Part shown: in pieces, positions 1-8,259 of the stretch | Numbering within the stretch: the first letter of the stretch is position 1 | Layout of the letters: every line of letters begins with the position of its first letter | Origin: Methylobacterium tarhaniae | Lineage (GTDB): Bacteria; Pseudomonadota; Alphaproteobacteria; Rhizobiales; Beijerinckiaceae | Direction: 5' to 3' | Assembly: GCF_001043955.1 (NCBI RefSeq) | Contig: NZ_LABZ01000026.1 | Coordinates: 1-64,000 of the forward strand | DNA: 64,000 nucleotides | Position numbers and translations under genes: made by a program | Notes under the pieces: model-generated | What the model saw: only the letters and a program-made list of their open reading frames with translations | Databases searched by the model: none | What the model was told of the DNA's origin: nothing

Positions 1-132
1 GGCCAAGGGGGCTTCGGAGGCCAAGGGGGCTTCGGAGGTCAAGGCGGCTTCGGGGGGCCCGGCGGGCCGGGTGGGTTCGGCCGACCGGGTGGCGAGGGGG
101 GCGGGGGATTCGGGGGCGGAGGCCGTCGCTGA
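1..132 (+). CDS. C-terminal end of a glycine-rich repeat protein (5' truncated by window)
   Basis: Frame 1 is open from the first base to a TGA at 130-132 and encodes 43 residues. It begins with about three tandem copies of a GQGGFG hexapeptide (18-nt DNA repeat), then a Gly/Pro/Arg tail ending in GGGGRR. The start lies outside the window. Such Gly-rich tails occur in secreted, cell-surface and RNA-binding proteins, and the part visible here does not decide among them. That this frame is coding is inferred from the codon-phased repeat and the clean stop. Function unknown. Confidence 0.55.
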   Translation, partial: GQGGFGGQGGFGGQGGFGGPGGPGGFGRPGGEGGGGFGGGGRR

Positions 133-367
133 GGTGAATCGGCCGAATCGTCGGGCACCGCGACCCGGCCGTCAGGGCGCGAAAAAGCTTGGCCGTTGTG
201 TCCGTGCCGCCACACCGCACTGCGAAACCTGGGTATCCGACGGCTCAGTTAACGGCCAAGTCGGGGGATGGAACGGCCAAGTCTCTTTCCCGCCGCATTT
301 GAAACCGAGCAGGGTGGGCCTTCCCGTCGGTGCGGCAGCGCACCGGCTCCCTCCAGCAGGTTTTTGC

Positions 368-1438
368 ATGCGCAAGCGCCTCCTCATCGCCGTCGCCGTC
401 GCGGCGCCGCTCCCGGCCACGGCCCAGGTGAGCCCCGTTCGCGACAACATCGACGCGCTGATCGAGGCGCATGCCCGGGCCAACGGCGTTCCGGCGAGCT
501 TCATCCACCGGGTGGTGAAGCGGGAGAGCGGCTACAATCCCCGCGCGGTCGGCCGTGGCGGAGCGATGGGCCTGATGCAGATCAAGCACGGCACCGCCCG
601 GGCCCTCGGCTACAATGGCCCGGCCTCCGGCCTGCTCGATGCCAAGGTCAACCTGACCTATGGCGTCGCCTACCTCGCCGGCGCCTACAAGACCGCGCAC
701 GGCAACGAGGCCCAGGCCTACAGCTATTACGCCAGGGGCTACTACTACGCCGCCAAGCGGGCGGGCATCCGCACCGACGTGGCCGAGCTCGAGGCGCCGC
801 CGGTCCGGGAGCTTCCCACCAACCCCCTCAACAAGTTCCTCGGCAGCGTCTTCGGCAGCCGCCAGGCCAGCACGACGGCCACCGCCTCCGCCGACCCGTC
901 GGTCGTCGCCCTGTCGAGCGCCGTCGCCCAGCCCGGTGCCGCACCCCAATACACGCTGCCCCCGCCGGCGGCCCCGCAGGCTCCGGCCGCCTATCAGCCG
1001 GTCGCGGCGCAAGTGCAGGCGCCGGAGGCCGCGCCCGCCGCCGAACCGGTCGTCACCGTGCCGCTGCCGCCGGTCCGCCCGGCCTCCCTGGCGTTCCACG
1101 CCGCCCCGACCCCGCCGGCCGGTCCGGCCCTCGCCTATGCGGGCAATGCGGCCGTTGCCGGCCTGCCCTTCCCGACCTCCGGCCAGACGGTCAGCCTCGC
1201 GGCGAACCCGCCGGCCGGATCGGCTCCCGCCGCCCCGCCGGCCGCGACGACCCAGGTCGCCGCCCTGGCTCCGGCCGCCGCGCCGGCCGAGCCCGCGGTC
1301 GAGGCCGGCCCCGCGACGCCGCTGCCGCCGCGACGCCCGGTGGAGTTCCGCCACTTCGTCCTGCGCAAGCCCGCGCCTCCGGTGCCCCAGACCGCCGCGG
1401 CGACGCCCGAGCCGGCCGCCGCCGCGGTCAGCCAGTAG
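368..1438 (+). CDS. Secreted lytic transglycosylase with SLT domain and Pro/Ala-rich tail
   Basis: The 356-residue protein starts with a Sec-type signal peptide (residues 1-20, cleavage after ATA-Q likely). An SLT/lysozyme-like domain follows at about 25-140. It contains the ES motif with the probable catalytic Glu53 and the GLMQI motif at about 68-72, typical of family 1 transglycosylases that cleave murein to 1,6-anhydromuropeptides in the periplasm. Residues 150-356 are low-complexity Pro/Ala/Val, perhaps a spacer or wall-interacting tail. An ATG farther upstream at 71 is open but would add a non-homologous Arg-rich stretch. The ATG at 368 places the signal peptide correctly. The gene stands alone. 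The exact family member is not assigned. Confidence 0.85.
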   Translation: MRKRLLIAVAVAAPLPATAQVSPVRDNIDALIEAHARANGVPASFIHRVVKRESGYNPRAVGRGGAMGLMQIKHGTARALGYNGPASGLLDAKVNLTYGVAYLAGAYKTAHGNEAQAYSYYARGYYYAAKRAGIRTDVAELEAPPVRELPTNPLNKFLGSVFGSRQASTTATASADPSVVALSSAVAQPGAAPQYTLPPPAAPQAPAAYQPVAAQVQAPEAAPAAEPVVTVPLPPVRPASLAFHAAPTPPAGPALAYAGNAAVAGLPFPTSGQTVSLAANPPAGSAPAAPPAATTQVAALAPAAAPAEPAVEAGPATPLPPRRPVEFRHFVLRKPAPPVPQTAAATPEPAAAAVSQ

Positions 1439-1580
1439 GCGTCGCATGATTTCAGGCTGATGGCGTCAGGCGATCCTGCCGGATCGCTTTCGCCATGCGA
1501 AAATCGGCCTCGCTCCAGCATGTGACGCCTACGGCTTGACCGCGCGGGCGGGTGATACGGCCGCCGGCCATATCAGACCA

Positions 1581-1697
1581 GCGCCCTCATGCATCGCCAC
1601 GTCGATGCATGAGCGTTCGGCGCATCAGCGCCTGGCGCCTGCGGCGCAGACCCATTCGGGCTTAGCCAGCGCCTTCGAACAAGTCTGTTCGAGGGCG
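1581..1697 (-). repeat. Dispersed intergenic repeat, copy A
   Basis: On the minus strand this matches copies B (11928-12047) and C (40990-41104) over most of its length. The order is a CGAACA/TGTTCG inverted repeat, a conserved centre containing CTGCGCCGCAGGCGCCAGG, and a distal hairpin with ATGCATCGA-type arms. It lies between the transglycosylase stop and the 3' end of the BKACE gene. In the distal hairpin the arms read CTCATGCAT/ATGCATGAG, where copy C has CTGATGCAT/ATGCATCAG. This is a compensatory G-C to C-G swap. Confidence 0.8.
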
Positions 1698-1705
1698 CCG
1701 CGGGA

Positions 1706-2539
1706 TCAATCCTCCCCGACGAACAGGGCCCGCGCCTGGGCCGGCGTCGCGACGGCGATCCCGATGGCGTGTGCGAGGGCGGCAAGGCCCGCGACCTGCG
1801 CGGCGTTGTCCGGCGCCAGGCTCCCGTCAGGCCGCCAGAGATTGTTCTCGAACCCGACCCGTGCGTGCCCGCCGAGCGCCGCCGCGGCGATCAGGCAGGC
1901 CGCCTCCCTCGGCCCGAAGGCGCACAGGGCCCAGGGCAGGTCGAGGTGGTGCTCGGAATTCCAGGCGGTCAGGAACGGCAGCAGGTCCGCCGGGTCGGAG
2001 CGCTGGCCGACCGCGTAGCGGCCGAGCACGAACAGGACGCTCGCCCGTTCCAGCGGGATCAGACCCCGCGCCGCCAGTCCCTGGAAGCGGGTGACGTCGC
2101 CCGCATCGTACAGGATGTGCTGCACCAGCACCCCGGCCCGGGCCTGCTCGGCCAGGAAGGCGGCGGCGGCGCCCTCGTCCTCGGGCTCGGCGAAGAGCTC
2201 GCGCAGGGCGACCGAGAACGCCTCGGGTTTCAGCGCCCGCATCGCCGCCATCTGCTCGGCCGGGCTGTAGAGGCCCACCGCCTCGGTGGTGACCTGGCAG
2301 ATCATCTCCGGCCCCGCCTCCCGGCGCACCGCCGCGAGCGCCGCCCGGTAGCGGTCGAGGTCGAGGGTGTGGCGGGCCTCCGCGTCCCGCACGTGCAGGT
2401 GGATCATCGCCGCGCCGGCCTCGCGGCAGCGGGCGGCGTCCAGGCCGATCTCCCGCGGGTCGATCGGCAGGGCGGGGTGGTCGGCCTTGGTGCGACGGGC
2501 ACCGTTGGGCGCCACCGTGATGACGAGGGGGGATGCCAT
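1706..2539 (-). CDS. BKACE family protein (DUF849), 3-keto-5-aminohexanoate cleavage-like enzyme
   Basis: The 277-residue protein matches the BKACE fold. It has the N-terminal strand with TVAPNGARR and the HLHVRDA motif, whose His47 and His49 are expected zinc ligands. Later it has the TTEA segment and a C-terminal GFENN motif that binds substrate in the family. Family members condense a beta-keto acid with acetyl-CoA, giving acetoacetate and a CoA ester. The substrate cannot be read from the sequence. The ATG at 2539 was chosen because the 41 codons upstream in frame are Arg/Gly/Pro-rich and unlike the family. No metabolic neighbours point to a pathway. Confidence 0.85.
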   Translation of the reverse strand: MASPLVITVAPNGARRTKADHPALPIDPREIGLDAARCREAGAAMIHLHVRDAEARHTLDLDRYRAALAAVRREAGPEMICQVTTEAVGLYSPAEQMAAMRALKPEAFSVALRELFAEPEDEGAAAAFLAEQARAGVLVQHILYDAGDVTRFQGLAARGLIPLERASVLFVLGRYAVGQRSDPADLLPFLTAWNSEHHLDLPWALCAFGPREAACLIAAAALGGHARVGFENNLWRPDGSLAPDNAAQVAGLAALAHAIGIAVATPAQARALFVGED

Positions 2540-2685
2540 GCGTGTCTCGGTTTCGTCTCTCGCTTCTTGCTCTCGATTCCTGGTGGGCCATCCCGGTCGC
2601 GCGACGCCGCATCCTGCACCGCCCGCACCCCGCCGCCCAGGCGGCCATGCGTCCTCGGGCATGCGTCCTCGGGCATGTGTCCTCG

Positions 2686-3492
2686 TCAGATCGGACGATC
2701 CCGCCGGGAGCGCCGGTGCAGCGCGAGCACCAGGAGGGCGATGCCGAGGACCGTGACGACGCCCGACGCCGTGAGGATGCGGCGGATCAGGGGGGTGTAG
2801 ATCCCGCTCTGCGGGTCGTAGCCGTAGCAGAGCAGCACCAGCCGGTCGGCAAGGCCGCCGACCCGGCCCTCGCCGGCCTCGACCAGGGCGAGGCGCAGGT
2901 CGCGGGCGGTCATCGCCAGGGGCGACAAGGCCCGGGCGACCCGGCCGTCGCCGGTCAGCACCAGGGCGCCGGCCGGATGGGCGTAGGATTCCGTGTCGCG
3001 GTCATACGCGTAGGCGTAGCCGAGGGCCCGGGTCACCGCCTCGACCGGTCCCGGCGCCCCGGTGAGCACCGCCGCGCTGGCGAGGAGGGGACCCTGGCCG
3101 AGCTGCCCGGCCACCATGGCGCGGGCGGTGCCGGCATCGGCCCGCGGATTGAGGCCGAGCGTCACCAGCCGGTAATCCGTTCCGGGCGCGAGGCCGGTGG
3201 CGGCGAGCGCCGTGCCCGCCACCGCGAGCATCGGGTCGCAGACGTTGCGGCAGGCATAGTCGAGGGGCATCAGCAGGGTAGGGCGCCCGGAGAGGGCTTC
3301 CCCGAGGCTGAGGCGCCGGCCGTCGGCGCTGTCCGTGAAGGCGGTATCGAGCGGCGCCCGCGCGCCGGGGGGCGGCGCCAGCCCGACGCCGGAGAGGTCC
3401 TTCGGCGTCAGGCCCGCCCCGGCAGGCCCGGCCAATCCGGCGAGGAGGGCCGCGAGGCCGAGGCGAGCAGGCGTTGTGCCGAGAACTCTCAT
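2686..3492 (-). CDS. SCO1/SenC-family thioredoxin-like protein with C-terminal membrane anchor
   Basis: The 268-residue protein begins with a hydrophobic signal (residues 10-27). The thioredoxin-like region carries a CxxxC pair at Cys81 and Cys85 inside DYACRNVCDP, and a His at 172 in the YAHPAG segment. These three are the copper ligands expected of SCO proteins, which deliver Cu to cytochrome oxidase CuA or act as thiol reductases. A transmembrane helix at about 239-258 followed by RRSRRDR anchors the C terminus. Most SCO proteins are anchored at the N terminus, so this layout is less common. A conserved CYGYDP stretch precedes the anchor. No oxidase genes are nearby. Confidence 0.8.
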   Translation of the reverse strand: MRVLGTTPARLGLAALLAGLAGPAGAGLTPKDLSGVGLAPPPGARAPLDTAFTDSADGRRLSLGEALSGRPTLLMPLDYACRNVCDPMLAVAGTALAATGLAPGTDYRLVTLGLNPRADAGTARAMVAGQLGQGPLLASAAVLTGAPGPVEAVTRALGYAYAYDRDTESYAHPAGALVLTGDGRVARALSPLAMTARDLRLALVEAGEGRVGGLADRLVLLCYGYDPQSGIYTPLIRRILTASGVVTVLGIALLVLALHRRSRRDRPI

Positions 3493-3608
3493 GGCTTGCG
3501 TCGAATGGCTTGCGTCGGAGGCCCGGACCCCGCACCTTCGCGGGAGATAGGGCGGCCGCGCCTCACGGGCCTGGCGGACAAGAGGCCGCAGCAGCGACAG
3601 GGGCCGGG

Positions 3609-4220
3609 ATGGACGAGATTCGCGACGCCGCGCAGCTGCGCGACCATATGGGCCCGGTCAGCCGCCTGGCCGAGGGCAAGGTGCTGACCCGGCTCGACGG
3701 GCATGCCCGCGCCTTCATCGCGCTCTCCCCGTTCCTGGTGGTCGCCACCGCCGACGAGCAGGGCTTCCCCGATGCGAGCCCGCGGGGCGACGCGCCGGGC
3801 TTCGTCCAGGTGCTCGACGATGCCACCCTGCTGGTCCCGGACCGGCGCGGCAACAACCGCGCCGACAGCTTCGGCAACCTGCTCGCCGCGCCGGGCATCG
3901 GCCTGATCTTCCTCGTGCCCGGCCTCACCGAGACCCTGCGGGTGAACGGCACCGCCCGCATCACCACGGATTCCGCCCTGCTGGCGCCGCTCGCGGCCCA
4001 GGGCAAGGTGCCGGCCACCGGGCTCGTCGTCACGGTGCGCGAGGCGTTCTTCCATTGCGGCAAGGCGGTGATGCGCGCGCGGCTGTGGGACCCTGCCGCC
4101 CAGGTGCCGCGCGAGAGCTTCCCGAGCCTCGGCCGCGTGCTCGCCGAGCAGACCGGGGCGATCGGCGTCGCCGAGGCCGAGCGGCTGATGGAGGAATCCT
4201 ACCGGACCCGTCTCTATTGA
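3609..4220 (+). CDS. PPOX-type FMN-binding flavoprotein (MSMEG_1061-like)
   Basis: The 203-residue protein has the split-barrel pattern of pyridoxamine 5'-phosphate oxidase relatives. It has a first strand with FLVVATADEQGFPDASPRGD, then LLVPDRRGNNRADSFGN, then a strand pair around LIFLVPGLTETLRVNG. The RRGNNR stretch and the GxARI strand resemble the MSMEG_1061 subgroup, which binds FMN or F420-type flavins. The reaction is unknown. The ATG at 3609 follows a GGGCCGGG stretch and removes a non-conserved upstream extension. The gene is divergent from the SCO-like gene (117 bp between starts). Confidence 0.8.
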   Translation: MDEIRDAAQLRDHMGPVSRLAEGKVLTRLDGHARAFIALSPFLVVATADEQGFPDASPRGDAPGFVQVLDDATLLVPDRRGNNRADSFGNLLAAPGIGLIFLVPGLTETLRVNGTARITTDSALLAPLAAQGKVPATGLVVTVREAFFHCGKAVMRARLWDPAAQVPRESFPSLGRVLAEQTGAIGVAEAERLMEESYRTRLY

Positions 4221-4291
4221 GGCCTCTCGCGCCGACCGTGTCCGCTCGCCCCCATCCGCGAGCCGTGCGCGCGACGGAACCGGCGCCGCCG

Positions 4292-4304
4292 TGATAGTGT
4301 ATCA
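4292..4304. promoter_or_regulatory. Short perfect inverted repeat TGATA-GTG-TATCA
   Basis: A 13-nt palindrome with a 3-nt centre lies about 50 bp upstream of the single-domain response regulator. It is AT-rich in a GC-rich stretch, so it could be an operator or overlap a -10 region. No matching second copy was seen, so this is suggestive only. Confidence 0.3.
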
Positions 4305-4351
4305 TACGGCGGCGCCCGTGCGGGTGCGTCCGCCGAGGTGAGGGACGATCG

Positions 4352-4723
4352 ATGACAGGACAGGGGAGGCCCGGTCCCGTTCGGGTTCTCGTGGTCGAGG
4401 ACGAGTACTTCATCGCTGACGACATCTCCCGGGCCCTGACCCGGCACGGCGTCGAGGTGGTCGGCCCGGTGCCGACGGTGCAGGAGGCCCGGGCGCTCCT
4501 GGCGTCGCAGACGCTCGATCTCGCGGTTCTGGACATCAACCTGCGCGGCGAGCTCGTCTACCCGCTGGTCGCCGAGCTGACCCGGCGCGGCGTGCCCATG
4601 GTCTTCGCCACCGGTTACGACAACGCGGCGATCCCGCCCGAGCACGGATCGATCCCCGCCTGGTCCAAGCCCTTCGACTACAACGTGCTGGCCGGCATGC
4701 TGCCCGTGCGGCGCCGCGCCTGA
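4352..4723 (+). CDS. Single-domain response regulator (CheY-like receiver)
   Basis: The 123-residue protein is a bare receiver domain. It has the acidic pocket VEDE at about 15-18, the phospho-acceptor Asp61 in VLDINL, Thr87 in FATGY and Lys106 in SKPF. There is no output domain, so it probably works by protein contact, as a phosphate sink or relay. The FATGYD and AWSKPF spacing is typical of receivers paired with HWE/HisKA_2 kinases in Alphaproteobacteria, and an HWE kinase is encoded far away at 43.2-45.0 kb. That pairing is inference only. Confidence 0.88.
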   Translation: MTGQGRPGPVRVLVVEDEYFIADDISRALTRHGVEVVGPVPTVQEARALLASQTLDLAVLDINLRGELVYPLVAELTRRGVPMVFATGYDNAAIPPEHGSIPAWSKPFDYNVLAGMLPVRRRA

Positions 4724-4939
4724 GACCGGACGTCCGTCGTCCCGGCGGCCGGCCACCGGTCGCGGCGGTGAAGCCGTGTCCCATCCGCGCGGGCGACGCC
4801 GACGGCTCCCGTCGCGGAGCGATCGGCCGGCGGTCGCCTGACGCCGTGTTTTGACGCACCGCAGCGGAACCGTCACGCTGCCACCCTGTTCTGCATCGGA
4901 GCGATCTCTGCCCCAGCGGCAGCACAGGAGACGGACTGA

Positions 4940-5683
4940 ATGGCAGCAGAGAAGGAAACGAAGGCCTTTCCGGCCGCCGCGAGCACGCGGGTCCCGTTCG
5001 CGCTGGCCCTGTCGGCGCTGGCCGGATGCGCGGACTCGATCGGGTTCCTCGAATTCGCGCAGCTGTTCATGTCGTTCATGAGCGGCAACACCACCCGTCT
5101 CGGTGTCGCCGTGAGCCTGAGCGATTGGGGCAACGTCACCCGGGTCGGCAGCACCATCGCGCTGTTCTGCTTCGGGGCCTTCCTCGGCACGCTGCTCGCT
5201 GCGGCCGTCGGCTACTGGCGGCTCGCGGTGCTGCTCGGCCTCCAGGCGTTCCTGCTCTGCGTCGGCCTCGCCTTGCCGCGCGGGCCCGAGGAATTCCCGT
5301 TCCACGCCTACCCGATCGTGCTGGCGCTCGGCATGCAGAACGCCGTCCTCCAGGACGAGGAGGGGCGCAGCCTGGCGCTCACCTACGTCACCGGCGCGGT
5401 GGTGCGCTTCGGCACCGGTCTCGCCAACCTGCTGCTCGGCCATCCCGCGCCGTCCTTCTGGATCCAGGCCCCGCTCTGGGCCGCCCTCACCCTCGGGGCG
5501 ATCGTCGGCGGCCTCCTGCACAGCCGCTTCGGCGAGAGCGCCTTCCTGGTCCCCGCCGTTCTGGCCGCATTGCTCGCGGTGATCGCCCTGGCGATGACGC
5601 TGGTCCACGGCGACGGGCCGCTCGTCTCCGGCACCAAGTCGCCGACGCCGGACGCCGCGGCGACGGCGCCGCCGGTGGTGTGA
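4940..5683 (+). CDS. DUF1275 (YoaK-like) integral membrane protein
   Basis: The 247-residue protein has about six hydrophobic segments. It has the family signature near the N terminus: a helix with GCADSIGF, then FMSFMSGNTTRLG. A mid-protein ALGMQNAV motif followed by TYVTGAVVRFG is also characteristic. The family is widespread and described as possible transporters, with no established substrate. The C-terminal 20 residues are Pro/Ala/Thr-rich. The ATG follows a CAGGAGACGG ribosome-binding site. It stands alone, followed by a 426-bp hairpin-rich spacer. Confidence 0.85.
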   Translation: MAAEKETKAFPAAASTRVPFALALSALAGCADSIGFLEFAQLFMSFMSGNTTRLGVAVSLSDWGNVTRVGSTIALFCFGAFLGTLLAAAVGYWRLAVLLGLQAFLLCVGLALPRGPEEFPFHAYPIVLALGMQNAVLQDEEGRSLALTYVTGAVVRFGTGLANLLLGHPAPSFWIQAPLWAALTLGAIVGGLLHSRFGESAFLVPAVLAALLAVIALAMTLVHGDGPLVSGTKSPTPDAAATAPPVV

Positions 5684-5897
5684 CACCCGCCGGAGCGGCG
5701 CACGCCGCCCCGGCAAAGATTACGCACAGTTCATCGGGCGGAGACGACGGCGTAAGCCGGCGAGGTCCATAACGGCAGCGTCGCCGGACGCGGCGGCGCC
5801 CTCCTCCCCCCAGGGCGCTGCCGCGCTCCAAGGCCCCGAGGGCCGAGGCGCCGGGTCGTCATCGTCGCCCCCCAGACGACCCGGTGCACCGTGCCAC

Positions 5898-5926
5898 GGC
5901 AGGCCGAGCCTCCGGCTCGGCCTGCC
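5898..5926. promoter_or_regulatory. Perfect 13-bp hairpin with 3-nt loop
   Basis: GGCAGGCCGAGCC and its exact reverse complement are separated by TCC. No T-tract follows on either strand, so it is not a classic intrinsic terminator. It lies in the 426-bp spacer between the DUF1275 gene and the response regulator/kinase/glnE operon. Confidence 0.6.
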
Positions 5927-5963
5927 GACCCCCGGCGGCGATGCCCGGCGTGCCGCGCCTCCT

Positions 5964-6009
5964 CCAAAGAGGATCCTCCAAGAAGATCCTCCAAGAGGAT
6001 CCTCTTTGG
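5964..6009. repeat. Nested repeat: 13-bp inverted repeat with internal GATCCTCCAAGA-type tandem units
   Basis: The outer arms CCAAAGAGGATCC (5964-5976) and GGATCCTCTTTGG (5997-6009) are perfect inverted repeats around a 20-nt loop. Within the element the unit GATCCTCCAAGA recurs directly about every 15 nt. It ends about 100 bp before the response-regulator start, so it could be transcribed as leader RNA or bound by a protein. The remaining spacer (5684-6109) shows no ORF. Confidence 0.65.
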
Positions 6010-6109
6010 ATGACCCCCGGAGAGCGGCGAGCCGGGCGGGGCCTGCCGGGTCCAGGGCGCCAGGATCCCGGCGAGGGAACCCTCCCGCGCGCCGGGGATC
6101 TGCCCTAGA

Positions 6110-6808
6110 ATGTCCGATATGCGCCTCCTGATCATCGAGGACGACCGTGAGGCGTCCGCCTACCTCTCGAAAGCCTTCCGCGAGGCCGGCCACGTCGCCG
6201 ACACCGCCGATGACGGGCTCGACGGCTACGCCCTGGCGCGCGAGGGAACCTACGACGTCCTGGTCGTCGACCGCATGCTGCCGAAGCTCGACGGGCTGTC
6301 GCTGATCCGGTCCTTGCGCGAGCAGGGCGTCGAGACGCCGGTGCTGATCCTCTCGGCCCTCGGCCAGGTCGACGACCGGGTGAAGGGGCTGAAGGCCGGC
6401 GGCGACGACTACCTGCCCAAGCCCTACGCCTTCTCCGAGCTGATGGCCCGCATCGAGGTGCTGGCCCGCCGCCGCGGCGGCGGTTCCGGCGCGGAGGCGA
6501 CGAGCTACCGCGTCGGCGACCTCGAGCTCGACCGGCTGTCGCACCGGGTCGCGCGGGCCGGCCAGGAGATCCCGCTCCAGCCGCGGGAATTCCGCCTGCT
6601 CGAATACCTGATGCGCCATGCCGGCCAGGTCGTCACCCGCACGATGCTGCTCGAGCACGTCTGGGACTACCATTTCGACCCGCAGACCAACGTCATCGAC
6701 GTCCACGTCTCCCGCCTGCGCGCCAAGGTCGACAAGGGCTTCGAGCGCCCGATGATCCACACGGTGCGGGGTGCCGGCTACATGGTCCGCGCCGGCGGCG
6801 AGGCGTGA
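6110..6808 (+). CDS. OmpR/PhoB-family response regulator
   Basis: The 232-residue protein has an N-terminal receiver (acidic pocket Glu10-Asp12, phospho-acceptor Asp54 in VVDRMLP, Lys104 in LPKPYAF). A winged-helix DNA-binding domain at about 135-230 ends with the typical VHVSRLRAKVD and TVRGAGYMV motifs. It is the transcription factor of a two-component pair with the next gene, which starts with GTG overlapping its stop (GTGA). An alternative start is ATG at 6119. Related Hyphomicrobiales loci place this pair before glnE. The regulated genes are unknown. Confidence 0.92.
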   Translation: MSDMRLLIIEDDREASAYLSKAFREAGHVADTADDGLDGYALAREGTYDVLVVDRMLPKLDGLSLIRSLREQGVETPVLILSALGQVDDRVKGLKAGGDDYLPKPYAFSELMARIEVLARRRGGGSGAEATSYRVGDLELDRLSHRVARAGQEIPLQPREFRLLEYLMRHAGQVVTRTMLLEHVWDYHFDPQTNVIDVHVSRLRAKVDKGFERPMIHTVRGAGYMVRAGGEA

Positions 6809-8259
6809 GCGCGGCCGGAACGGGAGCGACCGACGGGGTGCTGGCGCGCCTCGGGGCGCTCTTCCGCACCACCGCCTTCAAGCTCTCGCTGGCCTATCTC
6901 CTGGTCTTCGCCGCCTTCGCGTTCTTCGCGCTGGGCTACGTCGCCTGGAATGCCCGGCGCGTCCTCGACGACCAGATCGTCTCGACCATCGAGGCCGAGA
7001 TCAACGGCCTGTCCGACCAATACGCCTCGGGGGGCATCCGCCGCCTCGTCAGCGTGGTGGAGCGCCGCTCGCGCGAGCCCGGCGCCTCGCTCTACCTCGT
7101 CACGACCCCGGCCGGCGAGCACGTGGCCGGCAATGTCGAGGCCCTGCCTCCGGGAACGCTCGCCGAGCCGGGCCAGACCGAGACGCCCTATGCCCGCAAC
7201 ACCGACGGCGACCGGCTCGACCACCGGGCGATCGTGCGCATCTTCACCCTGCCGGGAGGCTTCCGCCTGCTCGTCGGCCGCGACGTCGAGGAGCGCGACC
7301 GCCTGCGGGCGGTGATCGGGCGCGCCTTCGCCTGGTCGCTGATGCTAGTGGTGGGCTTAGGCTTCCTCGGCAGCTGGTTCATCGCCCAACGCGTGCTCAA
7401 GCGCGTCGACCACATGACCGAGATCACCCGCGGCATCATGGCGGGCGACCTCGACGGGCGCCTCACGCTCGCCGGCACCGGCGACGAGCTCGACCGGCTG
7501 GCGAGCAACCTCAACGCGATGCTCGACCGCATCGGCGAGTTGATGCGCGGCATGCGCGAGGTCTCGGACAACATCGCCCACGACCTCAAGACCCCGCTCA
7601 CCCGCCTGCGCAACAAGGCCGATGCCGCGCTCCGCGAGGGGCGCGACCCGGACGCCCTGCGGGCGGCTTTGGAAGCCAATATCGAGGAGAGCGACAACCT
7701 GATCCGGGTGTTCAACGCCCTGCTGATGATCGCGCGCCTCGAGGCCGGCAATGCCCGCGAGGGGCTGGCGGAATTCGACGCCGGGGCGGTCGCCCTCGAG
7801 GTCGCGGAGCTGTACGAAGCAGTGGCGGAGGAGCGCGGCGTTGCCCTGAAGACCGAGGTCGAGGACGGCCTGGTGCTGCACGGCAGCCGCGAACTGATCG
7901 GACAGGCGATGGCGAACCTGATCGACAACGCCCTGAAATACGGGCAGAAAACCGACCTGTCGGCCGAGGCGCCGGTGGTCTGCGTCGCGGCGGGGCGGGA
8001 GAACGGCGACGTCGTCCTGTCGGTCGCCGACCGGGGCGACGGCATCCCCGAGGCCGAACGCGGCCGGGTGCTGGAGCGCTTCGTGCGGCTCGAGACCGCC
8101 CGCACCCGGCCGGGCTTCGGCCTCGGCCTCAGCCTCGTCAACGCCGTCGCCCGCCTGCACCAGGGCAGCTTCGCCCTGGAGGACAACGCGCCGGGCCTGC
8201 GCGCCTCCCTGCGGCTGCCGGCCCTGCGCGACCAGGCCCCGCGGGAGGTCGCGGCGTGA
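6805..8259 (+). CDS. Membrane sensor histidine kinase
   Basis: The 484-residue protein has transmembrane segments at about 29-49 and 177-197 around a periplasmic sensor region, then a HAMP linker. The phospho-acceptor is His259 in the H-box DNIAHDLKTPLTRLR. The ATPase domain follows with N-box LIDNALKYG, DRGDGIP and FGLGLSL. The GTG start overlaps the stop of the response regulator, and its own stop overlaps the GTG of glnE. The three genes are therefore translationally coupled. The HDLKTPLTRL H-box belongs to OmpR-partner kinases. The signal sensed is not evident. Confidence 0.92.
   Translation: MSAAGTGATDGVLARLGALFRTTAFKLSLAYLLVFAAFAFFALGYVAWNARRVLDDQIVSTIEAEINGLSDQYASGGIRRLVSVVERRSREPGASLYLVTTPAGEHVAGNVEALPPGTLAEPGQTETPYARNTDGDRLDHRAIVRIFTLPGGFRLLVGRDVEERDRLRAVIGRAFAWSLMLVVGLGFLGSWFIAQRVLKRVDHMTEITRGIMAGDLDGRLTLAGTGDELDRLASNLNAMLDRIGELMRGMREVSDNIAHDLKTPLTRLRNKADAALREGRDPDALRAALEANIEESDNLIRVFNALLMIARLEAGNAREGLAEFDAGAVALEVAELYEAVAEERGVALKTEVEDGLVLHGSRELIGQAMANLIDNALKYGQKTDLSAEAPVVCVAAGRENGDVVLSVADRGDGIPEAERGRVLERFVRLETARTRPGFGLGLSLVNAVARLHQGSFALEDNAPGLRASLRLPALRDQAPREVAA

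Noticed and set aside
245-1447. Minus-strand 400-codon frame opposite the transglycosylase
   Set aside because: Almost only Arg/Gly; shadow of the plus-strand gene, which has a signal peptide and catalytic motif.
5898-6009. Intrinsic terminators for the DUF1275 gene
   Set aside because: Stems are strong but no T-tract follows on either strand.
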